A DNA stretch of 13,486 nucleotides from SIG578 sp964508295. Its GTDB lineage: Bacteria; Bacillota; Clostridia; Oscillospirales; Ruminococcaceae. A program made the position numbers and the translations under genes. The notes under the pieces were generated by a model. It was given only the letters and a program-made list of their open reading frames with translations. It was not told the origin of the DNA and did no database searches. Below are positions 1 to 7,311 of this stretch, in pieces; positions within the stretch are counted from its first letter, which is position 1, and every line of letters starts with the position of its first letter. The stretch is from NCBI GenBank assembly GCA_964508295.1, contig CAZDSQ010000047.1, positions 1 through 13,486 of the forward strand, given 5' to 3'.

Positions 1-27
1 GTGTGCCTCAAGCGGTTGGCTTTTTGC

Positions 28-57
28 TTAATAAAGCGCTTACTTTTGGCATATATA
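28..57 (+). promoter_or_regulatory. possible sporulation sigma-E-like promoter
   Basis: The bases TTAATAAA at 28-35 and CATATATA at 50-57 are separated by 14 bases. This loosely fits the published sigma-E pattern (an ATA-rich -35, about 14 bases, then CATANANT). No good sigma-A hexamer pair is visible here. The downstream gene is YaaH/SleL-like, and B. subtilis yaaH is under sigma-E control. That makes the reading attractive, but the match is loose and AT-rich, so this is inference. Confidence 0.25.
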
Positions 58-77
58 TGCTGTAAGGGAGTGATTAA

Positions 78-1370
78 ATGCAGATACATATAGTACAGCG
101 CGGGGAAACGCTTTTGTCGGTTGCAAGGCTCTATTCTGTTGACCCCGAGATACTCGCTTTTAATAACGATATAGAAACCGAGACCCTTGCGGTAGGTCAG
201 CCGCTTGTTATTGTAACCCCGACCCTTACCCATACGGTGTCAAGGGGAGAAACTTTACAGAGTATTGCCGAGCGATACAGCACCCCGATTTACGATCTGT
301 GGCGCAGAAACCTCTTTTTAAACGGCAGAGATGAGGTTTTCCCGGGGCAGACGCTTTATATTACCACCGAGCGCTCAGAGCCCATCGGCACTTTTCAGGT
401 CGGCGGCTACGCCTATCCCTTTATTGACCCGCTTGTGCTTGATAGAACTCTACCCATTATGAGCAGCCTAATTCCGTTTACCTACGGGTTTCGCCCCGAC
501 GGCTCGCTTGTGCTTTTAAACGACTCATATCTTCTCTCAAGAGCTGCAGTTTACGGCAACTACATCATAATGCATCTTTCAACTCTGACCGAAAACGACG
601 TCTTTTCAACCGAGCTTGCAACGGCGCTTTTTGCCGACACTGCTCTTCAAGACCGACTTATTGACAACGTGATAAGAAACATTGAAGAGAAGGGGTATAA
701 GGCGCTTGACATTGATTTTGAGTTTTTGGGGCTTGAAAATTCGCTGCTCTATGCCGATTTTGTTGCAAAGGTGCGAGATAGGCTGGCTCCCCTTGGAGTG
801 CCCGTTATGGCGGCGCTTGCCCCCAAAATAAGCACCATGCAGAGAGGAATTCTCTATGAGGGGCACGATTACAGTGCCCTCGGCAATGCGGCAGACGCTC
901 TGCTTTTAATGACTTACGAATGGGGCTACACCTACGGCCCGCCCCTTGCCGTTTCGCCCATAGAGCAGGTAGAGGAGGTCGTTAGGTTTGCCATAACCCA
1001 AATCGAGCCCAGCAAGCTCTATCTTGGCATTTCAAACTACGGATATAATTTTGTTCTGCCGTATGTGAGGGGAGAGTCTAAAGCCAACTCTCTGTCGACT
1101 GCCGAAGCTTTTGCCTTAGCTTCCCGTGAGGGCGCAGAAATACAGTATGACGAAACTGCGCAGGCTCCGTTTTTTAACTACACCGACGATGCGGGCAGAG
1201 CGCATACCGTTTGGTTTGAGGACGTGCGCTCAATTTCTGCAAGGCTGGAGCTGATAGAACGCTACGGCCTGCGCGGCGCACTTTATTGGAATTTGAACCG
1301 CCGCAATAACCAAAACCTCGTTTTAATAGAACAAAGGGTAAACCCCGAGGAGTTTAGCGTGAAGTCCTGA
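78..1370 (+). CDS. LysM-domain GH18 spore peptidoglycan hydrolase (YaaH/SleL-like)
   Basis: This is probably a spore cortex N-acetylglucosaminidase acting on cortex fragments during germination. Two LysM peptidoglycan-binding domains lie at residues 2-46 and 51-95, each opening with a V-x-R-G-E-T-L core. A GH18 barrel fills about 105-420. The catalytic strand is ALDIDFEF at 209-216, with E215 as the expected acid/base and D211/D213 before it. The family motif MTYEWG follows at 278-283, then GPPLAVSP at 287-294. Two N-terminal LysMs and about 430 residues are the usual YaaH/SleL size. There is no signal peptide, which is normal for spore-coat-delivered members. The ATG at 78 is chosen because AAGGGAG lies at 64-70. 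The last codons and stop lie inside the hairpin element that starts near 1357. The family call is firm; the cortex role is inferred from homologues. Confidence 0.92.
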   Translation: MQIHIVQRGETLLSVARLYSVDPEILAFNNDIETETLAVGQPLVIVTPTLTHTVSRGETLQSIAERYSTPIYDLWRRNLFLNGRDEVFPGQTLYITTERSEPIGTFQVGGYAYPFIDPLVLDRTLPIMSSLIPFTYGFRPDGSLVLLNDSYLLSRAAVYGNYIIMHLSTLTENDVFSTELATALFADTALQDRLIDNVIRNIEEKGYKALDIDFEFLGLENSLLYADFVAKVRDRLAPLGVPVMAALAPKISTMQRGILYEGHDYSALGNAADALLLMTYEWGYTYGPPLAVSPIEQVEEVVRFAITQIEPSKLYLGISNYGYNFVLPYVRGESKANSLSTAEAFALASREGAEIQYDETAQAPFFNYTDDAGRAHTVWFEDVRSISARLELIERYGLRGALYWNLNRRNNQNLVLIEQRVNPEEFSVKS

Positions 1371-1563
1371 AAGGACATCACGCAATGAAATAAATCCCTT
1401 TAGGATTTATGAACTATCCTGTGGATATGAAGTATTGCTTCGCAATATGAAGTGCGCTGCAGCGCATTAGTGGTTTATTTTACTTCATATTCGGTGGGAA
1501 CCGAATACTTCATAATTATCAAAAGATAATTACTTCATATTTTGCATTAGCAAAAAACTTCAT
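1357..1563. repeat. string of small hairpins separated by ATGAAGT / ACTTCAT words
   Basis: A 7-base word alternates with self-complementary segments that exactly fill the gaps. The left half carries ATGAAAT (1385), ATGAACT (1409) and ATGAAGT (1427, 1447). The right half carries the reverse complement ACTTCAT at 1482, 1507, 1532 and 1557, exactly 25 bases apart. Hairpins between the words are AAATCC/GGATTT (1392-1408), ATCC/GGAT (1416-1426), ATTGC/GCAAT (1434-1446), GCGC/GCGC (1454-1465), ATTCGGT/ACCGAAT (1489-1506), AATTATC/GATAATT (1514-1531) and TTTTGC/GCAAAA (1540-1555). A longer hairpin, GCGTGAAGTCCT with its near-complement, spans 1357-1383. There is no ORF or transposase. A non-autonomous mobile or MITE-like structured repeat is the likeliest reading. 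An RNA role is possible. Confidence 0.8.
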
Positions 1564-1572
1564 TAAAAGGAA

Positions 1573-1603
1573 AAACACCACAAATAGAGTTTGCGGTGTT
1601 TTA
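1573..1603. terminator. bidirectional rho-independent terminator
   Basis: AAACACC (1573-1579) pairs with GGTGTTT (1595-1601), and CAAA (1581-1584) pairs with TTTG (1590-1593), across one mismatch and a five-base loop. Reading leftward, the stem runs into TTTTTCC and ends the long minus-strand operon just after the DUF3006 gene. Reading rightward it is followed by TTTTATAAAT, so it can also stop transcripts from the LysM/GH18 gene. Confidence 0.85.
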
Positions 1604-1636
1604 TAAATAAAAAAATAATTTATACTGTTTTTTAGC

Positions 1637-1855
1637 TTATTTTGCCTTATTAAAAAGTGAACGGTGGCGTGAAACTATGCTTTCGCGCCGCCTTATTGTT
1701 TCCTCGGCATCAAAAATAAATCTGCCTGCCTCGTCTTTGACAAAAACATCGCCGATTTTGCCCTCGATTTCGCTTTTTAAAAGGCTAATCGACTCTTTTT
1801 GGTCGGATATAAGAACGGCAAAATCGCCCTCGATACGCTCAAAAACGTAAAACAT
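1637..1855 (-). CDS. DUF3006 domain protein
   Basis: A 72-residue protein of the DUF3006 family, function unknown. Family features are the opening FERIEGDFAVL (residues 5-15), a GDVF turn (35-38), and the C-terminal D-AEETIRRR stretch (49-57) followed by a basic helix. DUF3006 genes commonly sit next to ComEC/Rec2-type metallo-hydrolases, as here. The ATG at 1855 begins two bases after the stop of the hydrolase gene. The ribosome binding site (GAGGG) overlaps that stop, so the two are probably translationally coupled. It is the last gene of the operon that starts at tepA. It may act as a partner or accessory of the hydrolase; that is inferred from co-occurrence only. Confidence 0.8.
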   Translation of the reverse strand: MFYVFERIEGDFAVLISDQKESISLLKSEIEGKIGDVFVKDEAGRFIFDAEETIRRRESIVSRHRSLFNKAK

Positions 1856-1857
1856 AT

Positions 1858-2760
1858 CTATCCCTCGTTTTCGCAGGTTATGGTAATGGTCTTTCCGTCA
1901 GAAACCGCGGTAATATCGCCGTTTATGTCGGTGCGGTAAACCTCAGCTCCAACATTCTGAAAGCGTGCTATCGTTTCGGCGTGAGGGTGTCCGTAGGAGT
2001 TGCCCTCACCAACCTCGATTATAGCAAAATCGGGATCAACTTTGCTTATAAACCTTGCTGACGATGAGGTGTTGCTTCCGTGATGTCCCGCCTTTAAAAG
2101 CGTTGCCGAAACATCTGTGCCTAAATCGAGAAGATCTTCTTCGACTCGCTCCTCGGCGTCACCCGTGAATAAAAACGAGGTTTCGCCAAAGACGAACTTG
2201 GTGATTATCGACCAGTCATTTAAATCGCTGTACTCGTCGGTGGTAGGGGAGAGTATTGTGAGAGTTCCTTCTCCAATTTCGTAAGAGGCACCAACCTCTG
2301 CTGCAATAAGATTTACATTGTTTTCTACTATCGCATCAAGTAGGTCGCTGTAGGTCTTTGTGGTGGGAACAAGTTTGTCGGGCAGGTCGGATAAAATAAT
2401 GCTCTTAACCTCAATGCCGTTTAAAACAGTATCAAGACCGCCAATATGATCTGAATGGGCATGTGTACCGATAACATAGTCAAGGCTTGTGATGTTAAGC
2501 TCTTTTAGTTTAATCAGAACATCGTCGCCCTTGTTGTTTTCGCCCGCGTCAATAAGAACATTAATACCGCCGCTTGTGATAAGAGTGCAGTCACCTTGAC
2601 CAACGTCAATAAAATGCACCGCGCAGCTTCCCTCTGGTATTTTTGTTTGGGGAGCGGGCTTTAAAATGTCTGTGTTTTGCGTTAGATAGAAAGCTACGGC
2701 AATAAGAGCAATCGCAAAGGATAATATCTTACCCAGCTTTCTTTTGATGGGTTTTCTCAA
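1858..2760 (-). CDS. membrane-anchored ComEC/Rec2-type metallo-beta-lactamase-fold hydrolase
   Basis: A 300-residue hydrolase resembling the C-terminal MBL domain of the DNA-uptake protein ComEC, without the ComEC channel. A basic N-terminus and one hydrophobic segment (about 11-27) suggest a signal anchor with the catalytic domain outside the membrane. Motifs in order: HFIDVGQGDC (49-58), metal motif THAHSDHIGG (99-108; H100, H102, D104, H105), FTGDAE (198-203, D201), KAGHHGS (223-229, H226/H227) and YGHPH (256-260). All metal ligands look intact. Stand-alone members are thought to be extracellular nucleases or phosphodiesterases; the substrate here is unknown. The start is TTG at 2760, five bases after the ftsK stop. 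It is kept despite a weak ribosome binding site because it preserves the basic-plus-hydrophobic anchor and no internal ATG exists. Confidence 0.88.
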   Translation of the reverse strand: MRKPIKRKLGKILSFAIALIAVAFYLTQNTDILKPAPQTKIPEGSCAVHFIDVGQGDCTLITSGGINVLIDAGENNKGDDVLIKLKELNITSLDYVIGTHAHSDHIGGLDTVLNGIEVKSIILSDLPDKLVPTTKTYSDLLDAIVENNVNLIAAEVGASYEIGEGTLTILSPTTDEYSDLNDWSIITKFVFGETSFLFTGDAEERVEEDLLDLGTDVSATLLKAGHHGSNTSSSARFISKVDPDFAIIEVGEGNSYGHPHAETIARFQNVGAEVYRTDINGDITAVSDGKTITITCENEG

Positions 2761-2765
2761 AGCTT

Positions 2766-5213
2766 TTACTCGCTTTCTCTCATATTCATTTCAACCCACT
2801 GGTCGCGGGTGATAAGAACCTTTCTCGGCTTGCTTCCCTCGTAGCCGCTGACTATTCCGCGCTCTTCCATCTCGTCAATGATTCGGGCGGCTCTTGCATA
2901 GCCAACCTTGAGTTTTCTTTGCAGGAGCGAAGTAGAGGCCTGACCGTTGTCTATAACACACTCAATGGCGTCACGAAGCATAGGATCGGTGTCACCCGCA
3001 TCGTCGTCACCGCCGTTATCTTGGGCGGCAGACTGAGCTTTTTCCTTGGTGGCCTGCTTTTCAATCTCCTCGATGACCTGCTGGTCATATTCGGGCATTT
3101 CGTTTTTCTTTATGTAGGAAACCACATCGTTGATCTCCTTTTCGCTTACAAAGCAGCCTTGAATTCTCAGCATTCTGTCAGAACCGTAGGGCTTAAAGAG
3201 CATATCGCCGCGGCCGAGTAGGGTTTCTGCACCGCTTCCGTCAATGATTGTGCGCGAGTCTATCTGCGAAGAAACTGTAAGTGCAATTCGGCTTGTGATG
3301 TTTGCCTTGATAAGACCTGTGATAACGTTAACAGAGGGACGCTGTGTTGCAATAACAAGGTGCATACCCGCCGCACGAGCCTTCTGTGCAATTCGGCAGA
3401 CCGCCGCTTCAACATCCCCGGGTGCAGTCATCATAAGGTCGGCAAACTCGTCGATTATAACAACTATCTTGGGCATAGGAGTGAGAGTGTCGGAGTTCTG
3501 AGCCATGCTGTTAAAGGAGGAAATGTCCTTAACATTGTGCTCTGCAAAAAGCTGGTAGCGCCTTTCCATCTCGGAAACTGCCCAGCCGAGAGCACCTGCG
3601 GCTTTTCTCGGGTCGGTAACAACGGGGACAAGCAGATGGGGAATGCCGTTGTAAACGTTAAACTCAACCATCTTGGGATCAATAAGCAGTAATCTTACCT
3701 CAGCGGGTGAGTATTTGTAAAGTAGGCTTACTATCATGCTGTTTGTGCAGACCGATTTACCCGAGCCGGTAGTACCCGCAATGAGCAGGTGAGGCATTTT
3801 TGCAAGGTCGGTCGTAATGATGTTGCCAGCAATGTCCTTGCCGAGTGCAACCTCAAGATGATTTTTCGAGGACTTAAATGCAGGTGAGGAAAGCACCTCT
3901 CGTAAAGTCACGGGGCTTACAACGCTGTTGGGAACCTCAATGCCGACAGCCGCCTTGTTGGGAATAGGAGCCTCAATTCTGACCTTTGTTGCGGCAAGAT
4001 TTAAGGCAATGTCGTTTGAAAGCTGTGTTATTTTGCTTATTCTGACTCCAGCCGAGGGCTGAAGCTCGTATCTTGTAACTGCAGGGCCTCTTGCGGCACC
4101 GAGTAGCCTTGTCTTAACGCCAAAGCTTGAAAGGGTGTCCATAAGTATCTCAGCATTTTGCTGAATTTCTGATTCGTTTTCGCCCTTTGTCTGAATTTTA
4201 GGGGCGCTGAGTAAGGTAAGGGGCGGGAATGTGTAGACCTTGTTTTCAATTCCGTCCTTGTAAAGCGAGGTCTGCTCGCTTTTATCCTCAGCAGGCTCGT
4301 CTTTTGCTTTTTCTTCGTTATCGTCGTCCTTGGTTTCAAACAGGTCGTCAATGCGAACCTGTGCGGAATCATTCTCGGGCAGTTCAGGTGCGACCTCAGC
4401 TTCGTCCTGTCCTAAAAGCTTTTGCTTTGCCTTCTTGACCTTTTCAGAGCGCTTCTTGCTCTTTTCCTCAAGTTCTGCGCTGTCGGGGCCGAGTGAAATG
4501 TCGATAGCGGGCTCGTATTCGTCCTCGTCATCAGATTCGGCATATTCCTCTCTCTGTTCAAGGTGCTCCTGATAAGCCTTTTCGATCTGCTGGACAGGCT
4601 TTTTAACAGATGCCTTGCAGAAGTTGATTATGTCGCTGATAGTAATGCCGAAAATTATGAAAAGGAATATAACAATAACTATAACAATAACAATAGATGC
4701 GGCAATCTTTCCGAACAAAGCGGTAAGCGACCAGCCGAAAAGCGATGCTAAAAGACCGCCGCCGCGCCTCTCTACGCCGAGCTCAAATAGGTTTATCAGT
4801 TTTGAAAAGAAGTTGCTTCCCTCGGGAACAATGCCGAAAAAGATGTGAAAAGCGCCGCTTGTAAGGGTAACTAATGTGAAAGCCTGAGCTATCTTGCTCT
4901 TAACACTTACAAAGGTCTGCTCAAAGGCAAGCATAATAGAAATTGCAAGCGCTAGGGGAGCTACAAGGTAAGCGGCAAGGCCGAATAAGCCAAAAAATCC
5001 CTTATGTAATATTGCCCAGAAATTCTCACCCTCTAAAAATGTGAGAACACCGAGAATTAAAGACGCTCCGAAAAGGATAAGCGCCCAGAGCTGACGGCGG
5101 GAATTCTGCTTAGCGGCAGATTCTCTCCTTGCCTCGCTCTTTTTGGAGGTAGAGCTCTTTCTGCGGGTAGAAGATTTTTTACTTGTGGTACGGCGAGTAC
5201 TCAAATTTTTCAC
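2766..5213 (-). CDS. ftsK: DNA translocase FtsK/SpoIIIE
   Basis: An ATP-driven double-stranded DNA pump at the division or sporulation septum that clears the trapped chromosome. A basic tail (1-40) leads into a membrane domain of about four helices (44-60, 73-97, 110-130, 158-192). A charged, mostly acidic linker spans about 205-325 and the RecA-like motor about 330-710. Walker A is GTTGSGKS at 480-487, and Walker B is VVIIDE at 584-589 followed by FADLMM. The C-terminal winged-helix gamma domain (about 743-803) contains QRKLKVGYARAARIIDEME and would read KOPS/SRS sequences. At 815 residues it is normal for the family. FtsK versus SpoIIIE cannot be settled from sequence, and many Clostridia use one protein for both jobs. 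The start is GTG at 5213 with only a weak AGG upstream. It follows tepA in the same operon, as in Bacillus, where tepA lies upstream of spoIIIE. Confidence 0.95.
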   Translation of the reverse strand: MKNLSTRRTTSKKSSTRRKSSTSKKSEARRESAAKQNSRRQLWALILFGASLILGVLTFLEGENFWAILHKGFFGLFGLAAYLVAPLALAISIMLAFEQTFVSVKSKIAQAFTLVTLTSGAFHIFFGIVPEGSNFFSKLINLFELGVERRGGGLLASLFGWSLTALFGKIAASIVIVIVIVIFLFIIFGITISDIINFCKASVKKPVQQIEKAYQEHLEQREEYAESDDEDEYEPAIDISLGPDSAELEEKSKKRSEKVKKAKQKLLGQDEAEVAPELPENDSAQVRIDDLFETKDDDNEEKAKDEPAEDKSEQTSLYKDGIENKVYTFPPLTLLSAPKIQTKGENESEIQQNAEILMDTLSSFGVKTRLLGAARGPAVTRYELQPSAGVRISKITQLSNDIALNLAATKVRIEAPIPNKAAVGIEVPNSVVSPVTLREVLSSPAFKSSKNHLEVALGKDIAGNIITTDLAKMPHLLIAGTTGSGKSVCTNSMIVSLLYKYSPAEVRLLLIDPKMVEFNVYNGIPHLLVPVVTDPRKAAGALGWAVSEMERRYQLFAEHNVKDISSFNSMAQNSDTLTPMPKIVVIIDEFADLMMTAPGDVEAAVCRIAQKARAAGMHLVIATQRPSVNVITGLIKANITSRIALTVSSQIDSRTIIDGSGAETLLGRGDMLFKPYGSDRMLRIQGCFVSEKEINDVVSYIKKNEMPEYDQQVIEEIEKQATKEKAQSAAQDNGGDDDAGDTDPMLRDAIECVIDNGQASTSLLQRKLKVGYARAARIIDEMEERGIVSGYEGSKPRKVLITRDQWVEMNMRESE

Positions 5214-5246
5214 AGCCTATCTATATGTATTTTGAAAGTCTTATGT

Positions 5247-5266
5247 AAAATGCCTTGCGGCATTTT
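5247..5266 (-). terminator. small hairpin between tepA and ftsK (attenuator-like)
   Basis: AAAATGCC (5247-5254) and GGCATTTT (5259-5266) form a perfect 8-bp inverted repeat with a TTGC loop, four bases after the tepA stop. On the minus strand the stem ends in TTTTA, so it could act as a leaky terminator or as an mRNA end-stabiliser that lowers ftsK relative to tepA. The GC core is only four pairs, so full termination is unlikely. Confidence 0.45.
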
Positions 5267-5269
5267 GTG

Positions 5270-5986
5270 TTAGCTATCCTGCTTTTCCTCAATCATTTCA
5301 TAAAGTCGGTCAATCGCATCCGAAAGTCCGCCAATCGAGTCAATAAGCCCCTCTTTAACAGCATCCTCGCCGCTAAGAATGGTGCCTATGTCGTTCATAA
5401 GTTCGCTTCCGTTCATAAGTTCGGTAAACCGCTTTTCCGAAATCTCTGAATTTTTTGAAACAAAACCCGTGATCCTGCTCTGTATCTTCTCAAAATATGA
5501 AAAGGTTTGCTCAGTTCCGATAACCAGTCCGTTTATCCTCACGGGGTGAATGGTCATTGTCGCAGAGGGAACTATAAACGAATGCTTTGACGAAACTGCA
5601 AGCGGAACTCCTATAGAATGTCCGCCGCCCAGTACCAACGATACTGTGGGGGTTTTCATTCCCGAAATCAGCTCAGAGATTGCAAGCCCCGCCTCAACGT
5701 CTCCGCCGACTGTGTTTAGTATGATTATAAGGCCGTCAATCTTGGGGTCCTCCTCAACCGCAACAAGTTGGGGAATAATGTGCTCATACTTGCTTGTTTT
5801 GTTCTGCGAGGGAAGGCAGTAGTGTCCCTCGATCTGACCGATTATGGTAAGGCAATGTATTGTGTACTTGCTGCCCGTCTGGGTTATTGAGCCGGTTTGT
5901 ATAATGCGGTCAAGCTCGCTCTGGTTTTCGTCCTGAGAGTCGTTCTGCTGCTCGTTCGGATTATTGGTATCAAAATTATCCGCCAT
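5270..5986 (-). CDS. tepA: TepA/ClpP-like serine protease
   Basis: A ClpP-fold cytoplasmic serine protease of the translocation-enhancing protein TepA (YmfB) group, linked in B. subtilis to protein secretion and spore small-protein turnover. A polar, Gln/Asn/Asp-rich N-terminus (1-35) precedes the ClpP-like domain (about 40-235). NTVGGDVEAGLAI (91-103) matches the family oxyanion region. The nucleophile is S124 in GGGHSIG (120-126), and H147 in MTIHP (144-148) is the expected general base. The chosen start is the ATG at 5986, giving 238 residues. The GTG at 5998 lies inside the strong AAGGTGG ribosome binding site and is rejected. It is the first gene of the operon with ftsK, the MBL hydrolase and DUF3006, with a strong promoter upstream. 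The group assignment is strong; the physiological substrate is unknown. Confidence 0.9.
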   Translation of the reverse strand: MADNFDTNNPNEQQNDSQDENQSELDRIIQTGSITQTGSKYTIHCLTIIGQIEGHYCLPSQNKTSKYEHIIPQLVAVEEDPKIDGLIIILNTVGGDVEAGLAISELISGMKTPTVSLVLGGGHSIGVPLAVSSKHSFIVPSATMTIHPVRINGLVIGTEQTFSYFEKIQSRITGFVSKNSEISEKRFTELMNGSELMNDIGTILSGEDAVKEGLIDSIGGLSDAIDRLYEMIEEKQDS

Positions 5987-6069
5987 AAATATAACCACCT
6001 TTTTGAAAATTTGCTCGCTTTATTGTTTTCAAAAAAGGCAGAAATATTCTTTTAGGTATTATCTATTAA

Positions 6070-6098
6070 ATTATACCTTTTTTATAGCAAAAAGTCAA
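6070..6098 (-). promoter_or_regulatory. sigma-A promoter for tepA-ftsK operon
   Basis: On the minus strand TTGACT (complement of 6093-6098) and a perfect TATAAT (complement of 6070-6075) are exactly 17 bases apart. Transcription would begin near 6063, giving a leader of about 75 bases. The leader contains an AT-rich inverted repeat, TTTTTGAAAA (6000-6009) with TTTTCAAAAA (6026-6035), of unknown significance. Confidence 0.9.
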
Positions 6099-6142
6099 TG
6101 CCGCTCAAACATTAAAAAAGTAGTTAAAAACCCGATATTTTG

Positions 6143-6172
6143 TTGACTTTTGTGTTTGTAAAGTGCTACACT
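6143..6172 (+). promoter_or_regulatory. sigma-A promoter with extended -10 for the esterase gene
   Basis: TTGACT (6143-6148) and TACACT (6167-6172) are 18 bases apart, and a TG dinucleotide at 6164-6165 makes an extended -10. It points away from the tepA promoter. The reading frame can be extended upstream to 6140 only through this promoter, which supports the later start at 6197. Confidence 0.8.
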
Positions 6173-6196
6173 ACAAACAGAAAGGCAGGGATAACT

Positions 6197-7216
6197 ATGA
6201 AAACTCTTACATTAAATCCACTTTTTTGCTCGCATATGGTCTTGCAGGCAAATAAACCCATTCGATTTTTCGGCGACGGAGAAGGAGAAATTACTGTTTC
6301 GCTTTGCTCAAAAACCGCAAAAGCCAGCTGCAACGGCGGAAAATGGATAGCCGAGCTTGAGCCTCTCGGATACGGCGGCCCGTACACCGTAGATATTGAC
6401 TTAAACGGAGAAAAGCTCTCGCTTGGCGATGTGTACCTCGGCGATGTTTACATAGTTGCAGGTCAGTCGAATCATCAGTTTAAGCTGTGCGAAAGTACAA
6501 CTCCAAATGGCAAGGATATAAACCGCCTGCGTCTTTTTTCATCACCTCGTCTTGAAGCGGGAGAGCCTTTCACACCCGCTGACGGTTGGGTTGTTTGTAG
6601 CGAGAAAAACGCTCCGAGCTGGCCCGCTCTGGGTTATATGGTAGGCGAAAAGCTCGAGGCGGATAGGGATAGAGCAGTAGGCATAATTACAAGCTATCAG
6701 GGAGCGTCGGTTATTGAAACCTGGGTTCCCGAGGGCCTTTTTGAAAGCAAGGGCATAGTGGTTGCCGCTGACCAGAAAACACCATCGCATACCTGCAAGG
6801 AATACAGCGCATGGAACGGAGATGGTACCCTTTATCACTATGTTGTTGAAAAGTTAACTCCTTATTCTGTTGCGGCAGTTGTTTGGTATCAGGGCGAAAG
6901 TGACTCCACAGTAGGCGAAGCCAAGGTTTACGACAAGGAGCTTGCCGCACTTATAGAGTGCTGGAGAAAAGACTATAGGGATGACAATCTGCCCTTTGTC
7001 GTGGTGCAGCTTGCAGACCTTTTGGATGCCGCAACCGGAAAGGTTTCAGAGGGCTGGCGCCTTATGCAAGAGGCACAGCTTAACGTTCCAAACATCTGCA
7101 GTAATACCGAGGTTGTGAAGTGCGCCGATATCTGCGAAAATGACGATATCCACCCCAAAACAAAAGCGCCTCTCGCTTTAAGAATAGCCAATGTACTGCT
7201 AAAAAATAACTGGTAA
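6197..7216 (+). CDS. sialate O-acetylesterase-like SGNH hydrolase
   Basis: A 339-residue carbohydrate esterase of the SASA/DUF303 type, probably removing acetyl groups from sialic acid or other glycans. A short beta-rich N-terminal segment (1-80) precedes the SGNH fold. The block I nucleophile is S91 in AGQSN (88-92). The conserved WYQGESD is at 230-236. The catalytic Asp/His pair lies in DDIHP (316-320; D316/D317 and H319). Most relatives have Met after GQSN; here it is His93. There is no signal peptide, so it should act in the cytoplasm on imported sugars. It is shorter than the common 500-650-residue secreted forms. The ATG at 6197 follows AAAGGCAGGG at good spacing, whereas starts from 6140 overlap the promoter. 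It appears to be a single-gene unit. The fold is firm; the substrate is unproven. Confidence 0.85.
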   Translation: MKTLTLNPLFCSHMVLQANKPIRFFGDGEGEITVSLCSKTAKASCNGGKWIAELEPLGYGGPYTVDIDLNGEKLSLGDVYLGDVYIVAGQSNHQFKLCESTTPNGKDINRLRLFSSPRLEAGEPFTPADGWVVCSEKNAPSWPALGYMVGEKLEADRDRAVGIITSYQGASVIETWVPEGLFESKGIVVAADQKTPSHTCKEYSAWNGDGTLYHYVVEKLTPYSVAAVVWYQGESDSTVGEAKVYDKELAALIECWRKDYRDDNLPFVVVQLADLLDAATGKVSEGWRLMQEAQLNVPNICSNTEVVKCADICENDDIHPKTKAPLALRIANVLLKNNW

Positions 7217-7245
7217 AAATAATTGTTAAAACAATGTAAAAATAA

Positions 7246-7274
7246 TTGAAATGCGTCCTTTTCTGTGCTAAAAT
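7246..7274 (+). promoter_or_regulatory. sigma-A promoter with extended -10
   Basis: TTGAAA (7246-7251) and TAAAAT (7269-7274) are 17 bases apart, with TG at 7266-7267 giving an extended -10. It drives the two-TM protein that starts at 7312. The in-frame TTG at 7246 is the -35 box itself and so is not a start codon. Confidence 0.85.
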
Positions 7275-7311
7275 GAAATTAGAAAATTTTAGCGAGGAGG
7301 GCGCATTTTTT

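Noticed and set aside
1..27. Terminator of a gene left of the window
   Set aside because: A short G/C stretch followed by TTTTT is suggestive, but no convincing stem remains and the upstream gene is outside the window.
1427..1563. CRISPR-like array, because a word repeats at an exact 25-base period
   Set aside because: The repeat is only 7 bases, the orientation flips between halves, and every spacer is a palindrome. CRISPR spacers are unique and unstructured. No cas genes are present.
2919..4848. Several plus-strand open frames antisense to ftsK
   Set aside because: They lie fully inside the well-supported ftsK coding region, lack ribosome binding sites and encode low-complexity sequence. 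They are shadows of the real frame.
6140..6196. N-terminal extension of the esterase
   Set aside because: It overlaps the -35 and -10 boxes and has no ribosome binding site. The ATG at 6197 has one.
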